Shown here piece after piece: positions 1-9,544 of a stretch of DNA of 32,265 nucleotides (its first letter is position 1; each line of letters begins with the position of its first letter). A program made the position numbers and the translations under genes. Origin of the DNA: Balamuthia mandrillaris (Eukaryota; Discosea; Longamoebia; Balamuthiidae); assembly GCA_031835245.1 (NCBI GenBank), contig JAVKOQ010000500.1:1-32265 (forward strand), given 5' to 3'. The notes beneath the pieces were generated by a model. That model did not search any database. It saw only the letters and a list, made by a program, of their open reading frames with translations, and had not been told where the DNA came from.

Positions 1-2428
1 AAAGGAAGTGGTATACTTTGATTTTTGGGAAGTAGAAGGATTCTTGAGTCGCATTATGAAAAAGTAAATCTGTTCTTCACTTATATTCTCAAGCAATACT
101 CTGTTATTCTTGAATAGTTCCATCAATGTATCTGTTGCTTGTGGAAAGTTTATCTGCATGAAATATTAAGTTATTTTTCAAAAAAAAACCAAATGAAGTA
201 GTAGAAGATGAGGAGAGAGCAAAGAGGAGCAGAAAAGCAGAGAATCAGAGAGAAGAAACAAACGGTCTTTTGAAAGAACTCGACGTATATAGAAAGAGCT
301 GATCGGTTGCGGCGATTTTTCTTCATAACCTGTTTGAGAAGTTTGAAGGAATGTGCAATGATAGTGAAAGCAGTGTAATGCTCCGGTTTGTTAATGTCTG
401 CAAGACAAAGGCCGACGTTGCCCATGCCAGCGCTAAGCTTCAACCTTCCTTTGCCCCCTTTGTTGTTGGTCTTCTTCCATCGAATCATTTGTTGCAGTAG
501 ATCCATCAACACTGTTAACAGCTTTAAAAGGTTTAAGTTATTCGTGTGTCAAAGGAAGAAGAAGGAGGAGCACGGTACGTTTTGTTCTCTAAGAAGATTT
601 TGTCTACTAGGAATGGGAATGCCCTCTCTCTTCAAGGGATCCTTTTCATCATGGATGGTGCATGATAGGATTAAATGAGAGAGGGTATGAATCATTTGCT
701 TGGCTGCCATCACCAACACATTTTTGGAGGTCTTCAACATGGTTTCACGTATATTTAAAGTACCCACTTGCTTAAGCTGTTGAAGGTATGCGACCAGATA
801 AAGTTCAGCACATGAACACATAGGAGAGGCAAAAGAGAAGAAAGAAACTTAGAAACTAACTTTTGCAGTATAGTCCCTAATAACGCTGATTTGTCCGACC
901 ACTTGAAGCAAGTCCGATAATTCCTCTTTACTAACTGAAATAATGCCAAACGCGTCTTGATCGTGCAGTTGACGATGGCCAATAAGCTGATTGAAGAAGT
1001 TACTGATTTACTGCTTTGCTCTGATGTTGTTGAAAGTAGAAGTCAAAGAAGTAGAAAAGAAACCTTGATACGTCCAGGAGTGAGCACATGCTCAACGCTT
1101 GGCTTCCTTGTGACAGGCTTCTTGTTTTGTTGTTGCTCTCCTTCATCTTTCTCGAAACAAGCGTGCAGGAAGCATTGGGTGTCATGATGCTTCAATCTTA
1201 TGTAAGCATCTTTTTCCACTCGGTTGTTTTTGCTCTATTTTTTAAAAAAAAACAACATAGCAAAAAATAAGCAAAGAGAAAGAGAGGGAGAGGAGAGAGA
1301 GAGAGAGGTACAAGTTGAACGGATGAAAGATGATGAATCGAAAATAAGGTGCTGCTGTTCCGGAAGTTTTCATCCATGACGAGCCTACATTCCAAAGTTA
1401 CTTCCTCTTCTTCTTTTTCATCATCTCCCTGGCCGTCCTCGTCGTCACCTGCATAAGTGAAATAATTCTTCTTGTTTCCTTTATCATCGTCCTCGTCTAC
1501 AATCAGTTCCTTCATATTCTCATCCGTCAATCGAAAGCGTATGCTCGGTGGAGATGAGATTGGAGAAGCATTTTTTCCAAAGCTCTTCTGCTTCTTCGAT
1601 TCTTGGTTGTCGTTCTTCTTTTGACAGGAACAGCAGAGAGGTAATGACCAGTCGCCATATGCTTGAAACGATAGAGGCGATCGTAGCAAACGGCGCCTCC
1701 TCTGTTTGTTCTCTTCAGCTCTACCATCCAAAGCGCATTCGAGTTCAGCAACTCTTGATGTTGTTGAGGTTGTGTTTTCATGTTGGTAAGATTACGTCCT
1801 CCCGCTCCACTTTTGAGGGCTTCTGCCGCCACGATTTGTTGAAGGTAAATCTTGCCTCCTGTGCCGGATGTTCTTGTTACTCTGTCATCATCATCTTCGT
1901 CGTCTGTAGTCTCAAAGATGAGATAACCTTCTGCTTCTTTGTGAAACAGCCGTATCACATCTCCAGCCATAAGTATGTCTTTCTCAACAGTCCCGGAAGA
2001 AGGTGAAGACAACGAAGAAGAAAGTGAAGAAGATGGAGAAGACGACGAAGAAGACAAACAAGAAGCAAAAGGAAGCACTCGCCAACTCTCGAGCACAGTG
2101 GCAGCATTGACTTCCTTGTAACGAAACAAAGAAGAGGTGGATTCCCAATGGTCGTTGGTTAATTTCTCTCTGCTGCTATGAAGATAAAGATCATGCTCTT
2201 TGCTAACGAGCAGAACTTGATCCCCGATTTGCACCATCTCTCCCTCTGAACGTATCTTGAAGCGAGGAAGAATGGTAAAGTAGGATCCTTCGTTGCCAGT
2301 CTGGTCAAGACCTACTCGTAGGCAGTGCTTCTCGATGTCAGCGATCTGTTTGACGGTCACTGTAACGAACTTGTTGCTAGTTTTGTGTAAAAGCTTTGTT
2401 TTTTGTAAAGGTTAGTGCATTCTGATGA

Positions 2429-2462
<34 letters not shown>

Positions 2463-3435
2463 TAAACACAGGAAAAAAGAAGTTTTAAAAAAAGAGAAAC
2501 CTGAATTGTTTGTCCGTAAAAGATAGGCTGAGCGGCTGTCTGTCTGTATTCATTCATATTTTCAGCGGCTTCATCCTCTTCGCTTTTCTTAAGTTCCATA
2601 AGCTCTATTTCGATGTCGTCCAAGTCGGACGCTTTGACATCTTCTTTTCGTTTGATGGAGGCTCGCCCGCGATTGAGGCTCTCCAACTTGGCGTTGAGTG
2701 CGTTTTGGGCGTCGTACTTGAAGCCGGGATATACTTCAAAGACACAATCTGTGTATTCATTTAGTGTTTCGTTTCTATTCAAAAGAAGAAGCAGAGGAAG
2801 AAGAAGAAGAAGAAGAAGAAGAAGAAGAAGAAGAAGAAGAACAAGAAGAAGAAGAAGAAGAAGAACAAGAACAAGAAGAAGAAGAAGAACAAGAAGAAGA
2901 AGAAGAAGAAGAACAAGAACAAGAAGAAGAACAAGAACAAGAACAAGAACAAGAAGAAGAACAAGAACAAGAACAAGACAAGAACAAGAACATAGAGAAA
3001 CAATAAGAGAATAAAGATGAAACGAAAAAGCAAACAAGAAGAGAAGAGCATATAGCAAACAAAACCGAAGAAGTAAACGAGCGAAAAAAAAAAACAAACA
3101 ACAAATTACAAAAAAACACACACAACAAAAGAGGCTACACTGAAAAAAAACAAACCCGAAAAGTGATCAGGAACAGTGTTGTCCTTATAGATAGGAGTGA
3201 TGTGGCAAGCGCTGTCGGCAAAGCCGTTGGCGGACAAATAGCCGGAGGACTCTATGGAGAAGAGAGAGATGGAGTCGCCGCGCTTCAGGAACATGTCCTC
3301 CTTCGGCAGCTTGTGAAGGTCCAACACCAGGTTGGAGTGCGAGCTGTCCAGCAGCCTCTCTCCCTTCTCGTTGTCCGGGTTCTTCACGCGCTGCGCTGCG
3401 CTCAGAGAGGGCATTTTGCCTCCTCTTCTGTCCAT
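1..3435 (-). CDS. ITPR: Inositol 1,4,5-trisphosphate receptor, N-terminal part
   Basis: IP3-gated calcium channel of the endoplasmic reticulum. Only about 830 N-terminal residues lie here; the central region and channel pore are beyond the left edge. Exons read on the minus strand: 3435-3156, 2748-2501, 2393-1312, 1209-1064, 986-861, 776-579, 521-264 and 153-1. Exon 1 holds the suppressor-domain motif [19 protein letters not shown]. Exon 2 begins [18 protein letters not shown]. Exon 3 has the MIR beta-trefoil, including [21 protein letters not shown] and [11 protein letters not shown]. Exon 4 continues it with [14 protein letters not shown]. Exons 5 to 8 carry the helical ligand-binding domain with RQNLLREQN. 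Each segment matches the order of the animal receptor. ATG 3435 is the first Met of the conserved frame; an acceptor-like AG near 3463 leaves a 5' UTR intron possible. The frame does not run cleanly through exon 3 (about 1530-1640) and the exon 3/4 phase does not close. The family call is firm; the exact 1209 border is not. Confidence 0.9.
2785..3000. repeat. GAA/GAACAA low-complexity tract in IP3 receptor intron 1
   Basis: About 215 nt made almost wholly of GAA with interspersed ACAAGAA units on the plus strand, so the transcript strand of the IP3 receptor reads TTC/TTG-rich. It accounts for most of the 407-nt intron 3155-2749. The long Glu-rich, Arg-rich or Ser/Leu-rich open frames seen over it are only consequences of the repeat. 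Confidence 0.9.
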
Positions 3436-3870
3436 TGAGCTCCTCACCTCCAAAGAAGCCTAATTTTTTTTGTGGTACGCAAAAAAGAAAGGTGAACAAG
3501 TGAGAGAGGGAAAGAGATAGAGTGAAAAGAAGCACGATCGGATAGTTACAGAAGGAAAAGGTTGCCTCTCCACCGCCAGAGAGAGTAGGCTTCTCTTGTC
3601 TATTCTTTCTTTTTTTTTTGGCCGATAAATGAGTTTAATAATAATAGATTGGAAACTTTGCCACAATGACCAACAAAATGGTACAAGATGGTCGTTTCGA
3701 ACCCAAAAAACCCAAATATTCTGGCGCCAGTTGGCAAAAAAGCCAAAAAATTAAATAATTTTGATAATTATAATAATTTTTCGATGAAAAAAAAAGAAAC
3801 GTAGCAAAAAAGTAGTAAAAAAGTAGCCGCAAGAGAGGAGGGAAGACGCGTCGTCAGCTAGCAACAACGA
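3436..3870. promoter_or_regulatory. Divergent intergenic region, IP3 receptor / deneddylase
   Basis: The 435 bp between the two divergent start codons is the only space for both promoters. It is AT-rich at 3610-3800, with TAATTATAATAATTT-like stretches, and I see no convincing coding sequence. No clear TATA box can be assigned to either gene. Confidence 0.5.
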
Positions 3871-5239
3871 ATGCAAAGAGAGGACGACGATCCCATCGTG
3901 ATCACCTACCATGACACGACGCTGCGGCAGTCAGAGGTGGACAAACTGTCGGGCAGCGATTGGCTGAACGACAACCTCATCGCTTTTTGGTTCGAGTACG
4001 TTGTCATTCATGGCTTTGCTCCGTGTGTTTATGGTTTGGTGGAGTGATGAACTCTTGTCTCACCAGCCTCTCTCTCTCTCTTTCTTTCCTTCTCGTTCAC
4101 CTGTTGCGTGAAGGTATCTCACTCATGACGTGTTGCGTTCGGAAGACTTCTTGTGCATTGACCCTAGCACCATGTTCATGATTTCTTTCACTGATGGTAT
4201 TTTCGCGTTCTAGTTCTTCTCTCATTCTCTTCTCTTCATTGTCCTTGTTCTCGTTGCTCTTGTTCTTCTCCTACTCTTCTCCTTGCTTCACGTTCTATCT
4301 CTTCGTTGTCACCTCTCGTTATAGCTTCTCAGTACTTCTTTGCTTCGTCTTCTTCTTCTTCTCCTTCTTGTTGTTCTTGTTCTTCTTCTTCTTCTTCTTG
4401 TTCTTCTTCTTCTTCTTCTTCTTCTTCTTCTTCTTCTTCTTCTTCTTTTTCTTCTTCCCTCTCACACACATTGTGCTGTTTTCTTATCGTCAACTTTGCA
4501 GACATAAATGAACTTAGAGAGCTGCTCTCTCCGCTCAAACTGACGGAACGGCGGATGGTCTTCATGCCGATCAACAACCACAACTCCATCGAAACTGCAG
4601 GCGGCAGTCACTGGTCGCTTCTTGTCTACAATAGAGACAGCAACCAGCTGCACTACTACGACTCGCTGCGCTCTCACAACATTGCTGCGGCCAGAAAGAC
4701 GGCTCGAAAGATGGCCCCATTGTTGCTGCAGGAAGGAGAGGGCGAAGAGGAGCCTGCTTTTGTTGTCGCCTCTTCTCCACAACAAATCAACTCAAGGTTT
4801 GTCTCATATTGATCTTTGTCGATGTTGTCTGTAGTTTGCATTTTTTATGTTTTATAGCATGCTAACCATGAATCCTCTTTCATGCTGTCCTTCATCCTTT
4901 CTTCTTGCCTGCTCCGTCGTTATTTCTGCTGCAATTGGCAGTGATTGCGGCTTGTACGTTTGTGCGCTCAGCGAATACATTGGAAAACAGTTTCAACAGA
5001 AACAACAACAGCAACAACAAAGCGGTGAGGGCGAGAGTGAGACGTCGTCGGTGACGAGATCGAACAGCAACGGCAAAACGTTGGAGCAAGAAGTAACTCC
5101 GACGAACGTCTCGGCAAAGAGAAAGCAAATGAAGGAGCTGATCCTGCAGCTGAAGATCAAGCAAGAGGAGAAGAAGAAAGGCGGCGCGGGTGGCATATTC
5201 TCTTTGCGGAGGGGCAAACGGAAGGAACAACAAACATGA
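3871..5239 (+). CDS. SENP8: SENP8/DEN1-like NEDD8-specific cysteine protease
   Basis: Predicted deneddylase of the ULP/SENP (C48) family, which removes NEDD8 from cullins and other targets. Exons 3871-3995, 4114-4196, 4502-4796 and 4942-5239 give 266 residues, and all phases close. The N-terminus, with TLRQSEVDKLSGSDWLND, matches the start of SENP8. The catalytic triad is visible: His in GGSHWSLLVY, Asp in HYYDSLRS, and Cys in SSDCGLYVC, preceded by the oxyanion-side QQ. The first exon ends within a Glu codon and the next begins TATCTCACTCATGAC, restoring EYLTHD. The last about 80 residues after the Cys loop are Gln-rich, then charged (KRKQMKELILQLKIKQ, then EEKKKGG), longer and more polar than the SENP8 C-terminus. 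Intron 2 is filled by a TTC repeat. The gene diverges from the IP3 receptor. Confidence 0.92.
4340..4456. repeat. TTC microsatellite in deneddylase intron 2
   Basis: A TTC-rich run with occasional TTG units lies inside intron 4197-4501, on the sense strand. It may serve as an oversized polypyrimidine tract before the acceptor at 4501. Confidence 0.9.
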
Positions 5240-5776
5240 AACACAAAACGACATCCGGACAAAAAGAGACAACAACAATCTGAAGAGAGAAGAACTTCAT
5301 AACAACCACAAACAACTCTCTCGCTCACTGATCAGTGAAAAGGGTGGAGCAAAACTTTTTCAAATTTTTTTATTTGCGAGACAAAGTTTGCCCCCTGTCG
5401 ATGTGCGTCTATCACTGCTGACGTAAGCAAGGAAAGGAGTTTTTCACGCTTTGAGGCTTGCCGAATTCTAGGTTTACGGCGCATCGACAGGGAACGATTT
5501 GGTCGTGTGCTTGTCCAACTTTTTTAATGCCCTCCAGAACGAAATAATTGAAATTTTATTCTAGGATTGTTCCAAGGTAACTGTAGCGGGCAAGAATTGT
5601 CCCATTTAGCAGCTACCGCAACCGCCTCATCTGACCCCATCCATTGCCAACCACGCAGCGTAACATTTTTTCGATTTATTTATATAATTTTCATTATTTT
5701 TATTATTTTCTTTGCGAAACAAACACAAAGCACAACAAAACACAAAGCACAACAAAACACAAAGGAATACAACGCC
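5240..5776. other. Intergenic region between deneddylase and copine
   Basis: 537 bp with no supported gene. It holds the deneddylase 3' UTR and the copine upstream region. An inverted pair (CCCTGTCGATGTGCG at 5393-5407 and CGCATCGACAGGG at 5480-5492) could form a stem with a loop of about 70 nt. CACAAAGCACAACAAAACA units repeat just upstream of the copine ATG at 5725-5765. Confidence 0.5.
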
Positions 5777-8145
5777 ATGCAGGGTCTTGGTACGGCGGCA
5801 ACCGGGGGCGCTGCCCCACGCATGCAAGTGGAGCTCTCTCTTGCTTGCAGGTAGGGTTTTCGTTATTTTTTTAAAAAACAAAAAGGACAATCGTTCGTTT
5901 GTGGTTTGATGAAACCAATAAATACAGAAAACTGCGCAAGATGGACCTTTTGTCCCAGTCGGATCCGATGATCCTGGTGCAAAAGTTTGAGAGCGGTCGC
6001 TGGGTCGAAGTCGGCAAAACCGAACATCTTCAGTAACGCTTTTTCTCCTATTTTTGTTACGCTTTTTCTTCTTTTCTTTTCTTTTCTTTTCTTTTCTTTT
6101 CTTTTCTTTTCTTTTCTTTTCTTTTTTCTTTCTTTTCTTTTCTTTTCTTTTTCTTTTTCTTTTTCTTTTTCTTTTTCTTTTTCTTTTTCTTTTTGGTTTG
6201 GTTCTCAACGACCGCACAAACAGCAACCAAAAGGATCCCGTTTTTCAGACAAAGTTCGTGTTGGACTATTACTTTGAGCGGGTCCAGAAGCTCCGCTTCA
6301 TGGTCTACGACGTCGACGATAAGAAAAGGGTGGAGCTTGAACGCCAAGACTTTATTGGTGAAGCTATATCCTTTTCTTCTTGTCATTCTTGTTCTTCTTT
6401 CTTCTGTCTTTTCTATGTTTCTTTGTTAGTTCCTTGACAGCAAAGCACGAATGCACTTTGGGCGACGTCATCGGTGCCACTGGCCAGCGTCATTCCATTC
6501 CTCTCCAGTATGTGGTTTCCTCTCATTGTATCTTCTCTTGTTCTCTCGGCTCTGTCTTCTCTGCTTCTGGCTGTTCTCTATCTTCTCTCTTCTCACAACG
6601 TTTCTAAAAAACCATCCGCAAACGCAACACCACAGAAATGTGAATGTCAAAAGCAAGAAGAAAGCCGGTTGGCTGATCGTCTCCGGCGAACAACGCAGCA
6701 GTGCCGCCTCTCGCTTCACTGTCCGCCTCCACTTTCGCGGCTCCAAGCTCGACAAGAAGGACGTATTTGGCAAGTCTGACCCTTACTTGGAGATCTACAA
6801 GGCCAATCAACAGCAGGGCAATGAGACCTTTACCCTGGTACACAAGACAGAGACCATAAAGAAGACGTTGGACCCTGTTTGGGCTCCGTTTGAAATCAGC
6901 TCCACCACCTTGTGCGGAGATGACTGGAACAGGCCCTTGTTGCTCAAGGTTTATGACTGGGATAAGACCGGCAGCAACGACCTTATTGGCATTTGCAGAG
7001 TACATTTTTCTTTTTTGTTCTCTCTCTTTGGTGCTTCTTTCTTGTCGTTTCTTTCTTGTCCTCTCTTTCATTATCTCTGTCTCTCTCTTTCGGCATTCTT
7101 GTTTATGGAAGGAAAAGAAACGCTGACAATCCTAATTCTATAAAAAATAGACCACCTTGGCAGAGATGGAGAGAGGAAAGGATATGTTTGAGCTCATTGA
7201 GCCTGAACTCAAGAAAAAGAAGAAGAAATACACCAACTCTGGCTTCCTTCACGTTGTTTCCTGCACTACCAAGAGACATTTCAAGTTCGCATCTCTGTTT
7301 CCTTTTTTTTTTTTTGTTTGATTCTTCATCTCGTTGTCCATTCTTGTGTCTGTATTCTTTCTTTCTTCTTGTTGCTAACTTTCAAACATAAAGCTTTTTA
7401 GACTATGTTGCCGGAGGTTGCGAAATCAGTTTAGCCATTGCCATCGACTTTACGGCGTCGAACGGTAAGCCCGATGACCCAAAGTCTCTCCACTACAAGA
7501 ATCCCTCTGGCGAACCCAACCAGTATGTCAAAGCCATTCTCAGCGTTGGCGACATCATTGCCGCCTACGACCACGATAAGAAGTTTCCTGTAAGTACTTT
7601 TATTCTTTGCTTTATTCTTTTCTTTCTTAACACTCTTTTAAACAGGTGTACGGCTTTGGAGCCAAAATTCCTCCCACCAGTACCGTCAGTCATTGCTTCC
7701 ACGTGAACTTTGATCCCTCTAACGTACGTATCTTACCTTTCCTTTTTTTTTCAGGTATATTTCTTAACGATTTTTCTTGTTGTTTCGTCCTTCTCTCTTC
7801 TCTCCTCTCTCTCCCTCCCCCTTTCCAGCCAGAATGCGTTGGCATTGACAACGTAGTTGGAGCTTATTACCATGCCCTCCAGAACGTAACTCTTTATGGC
7901 CCAACGAACTTTGCACCTGTACGTTTTAAGCACATCTCGTCACTTTATACCTTTTCACTTAACATGTTCTCTCTGGCAATAGATCATCAATAAAGTGGCG
8001 TCCATGGCAGCCGATTCTAGGTCTCACGGACAAAAGTACTGGGTTCTCCTTATCATTACTGACGGTATCATTTCCGACATGGAGGATACCATCAAAGAAA
8101 TCGTCGATGCTTCTTCGTTGCCTCTTTCCATTGGTACCCCCCTCC

Positions 8146-8185
<40 letters not shown>

Positions 8186-9382
8186 TTATTTGTGGCTCTC
8201 TTTCTAACTTATGGCTGAATGTTTCTTGCTTCACGGTTTCAAAGTGATTGTGGGAGTTGGAAACGAAGACTTTAGAAACATGGACCACTTGGACTCTGAC
8301 GATCATCTCTTAAGGAGCGGAAAGAGCAACAAGACAGCCCAAAGAGACATTGTACAGTTCGTGCCATTCCTCAAGTTTGTAAACAGACATTACTCCGAAC
8401 TCGCTGCTGAAGTCTTAGCTGGTTGGTTCTGCTTTCTCCGCTTTCCTCTTTCTTGTCTCTCTTCTCTCTTTCTCTCTCTCTCTCTTTTGATATCATATTC
8501 ACAAAAACTTTGTTTATGCTCAACACAGAAATCCCATCTCAGTTGGTGCAGTACATGGAGGCCAACAACATCCAACCTCAACCAAAGCCACAAATGCCGA
8601 TGACCCAAATGATCCCTCCCTCCACCGGCGCTCCTTACTTCAGTCAAGCTGGTCCTAGCGGTCCTCCTATGAGCCACTATCCTCCCCCTTCCCAACAAGG
8701 AGGCTATCCTCAACAAGGAGGTTACTATCCTCAACAAGGAGGCTATCCTCAACAAGGAGGTTATCCGCCTCAACAAGGGGGCTATCCTCCTCCGTCTTCT
8801 CAATATCCTCCTCAACAAGGAGGTTACCCTCCTCAACAACAAGGTGGTTATCCTCAGCAGCAACAAGGTGGTGCTCCGCCAACACAACAAGCCCCTCCTT
8901 CCACCCAACAACAGCAAGGCAGCAGCGTAGCTAAAGATGGAGGCCAACAACAAGGTGGTGCAGCTCCTTCATCCACTCAACAAGCTCCTCCTTCCACTCA
9001 ACAACAAGGCGGTTATCCTCAGCAAGGTTATCCTCAGCAACAAGGCGGTTACTATCCTCCGCAGCAGGGTGGCTACTATCCCCCTCAACAACAAGGTGGT
9101 TATCCTCAGCAAGGTGGTTACTATCCTCCGCAACAAGGAGGTTACTATCCTCCCCAGCAAGGCGGTTACTATCCTCCTCAACAAGGCGGTTATCCTCCCC
9201 AGCAAGGCGGTTATCCCCCTCAGCAAGGCGGTTATCCCCCTCAGCAGGGTGGATATCCTCCTCAGCAGGGCGGATATCCTCCTCAGCAAGGAGGTTATCC
9301 TCAGCAGGGCGGATATCCTCCTCAGCAAGGAGGTTATCCTCAGCAACAACAGCAGCAAAAGCCAGCGGAAGGAGGAAAGTAA
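5777..9382 (+). CDS. Copine with long Gly-Tyr-Pro-Gln C-terminal tail
   Basis: Calcium-dependent phospholipid-binding protein with two C2 domains and a copine-type von Willebrand A domain. Twelve exons: 5777-5850, 5928-6032, 6224-6357, 6441-6507, 6636-6999, 7151-7284, 7394-7589, 7646-7723, 7829-7918, 7983-8133, 8245-8421 and 8529-9382. All phases close, giving 807 residues. C2A includes [11 protein letters not shown] and [11 protein letters not shown]2B includes [11 protein letters not shown] and [14 protein letters not shown], keeping the Asp loops. The A domain has [18 protein letters not shown] (MIDAS-like), [32 protein letters not shown] and RDIVQFVPF, all copine hallmarks. After [15 protein letters not shown] the last exon adds about 240 residues of (P)[15 protein letters not shown] units from about 8690, replacing the short tail of animal copines. 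Similar low-complexity sequence occurs in annexin VII-type N-termini, which suggests self-association, an inference. AATAAA occurs at 9401. Confidence 0.95.
6066..6195. repeat. (CTTTT)n tract in copine intron 2
   Basis: Pentamer/hexamer repeat of CTTTT and TTTTTC on the sense strand fills most of intron 6033-6223. Lys-rich or Phe-rich frames over it are artefacts of the repeat. Confidence 0.9.
8150..8183. repeat. (CT)n microsatellite in copine intron 10
   Basis: Pure CT dinucleotide run inside intron 8134-8244, on the sense strand of the gene. Confidence 0.9.
8690..9358 (+). repeat. Coding tandem repeat, PQQGGYP units of the copine tail
   Basis: Some forty imperfect 15 to 24-nt units encode [15 protein letters not shown] or GGYPQQ variants, interrupted at 8875-9000 by a less regular Pro/Gln/Ser stretch. 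Codon choice varies between units (CCT/CCC/CCG; GGA/GGC/GGT), so selection appears to act on the peptide. The 3' half is more uniform, which points to recent local expansion. Confidence 0.85.
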
Positions 9383-9544
9383 AGTGAATGCACTGAAATG
9401 AATAAATAAGGAGTATTCTTGTACTGCACATCCTAGCAAGGCATTCCGGGACATGCCCGCTACAAACAACAAAAAACGCTAAATACAAAGAAGTGAAACC
9501 ACTTCTGGCGTGAGAGGAGAGAAAACTCTGGCTTGTGCCTCACA

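Noticed and set aside
2764-3014. Long Glu-rich, Arg-rich, Leu-rich and Ser/Cys-rich open frames over the GAA tract
   Set aside because: They arise in every frame from a simple repeat within an IP3 receptor intron whose borders are fixed by conserved flanking exons.
4962-5328. Leu- and Ser/Cys-rich minus-strand frames opposite the deneddylase C-terminus
   Set aside because: They are antisense to a Gln/Lys-rich coding region in a gene with an intact catalytic triad and closing phases.
5528-5541. 14-nt identity TGCCCTCCAGAACG with copine exon 9 (about 7874)
   Set aside because: A match of this length is expected by chance about once or twice in a window of this size.
5627-6386. Lys-rich frames on the minus strand opposite copine exons 1 to 3
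   Set aside because: They translate the CTTTT intron repeat in reverse; the plus-strand copine exons explain the region.
8390-9488. Overlapping Leu/Arg/Glu-rich frames on both strands over the copine tail
   Set aside because: They are shadows of the PQQGGYP coding repeat; codon variation supports only the copine frame.
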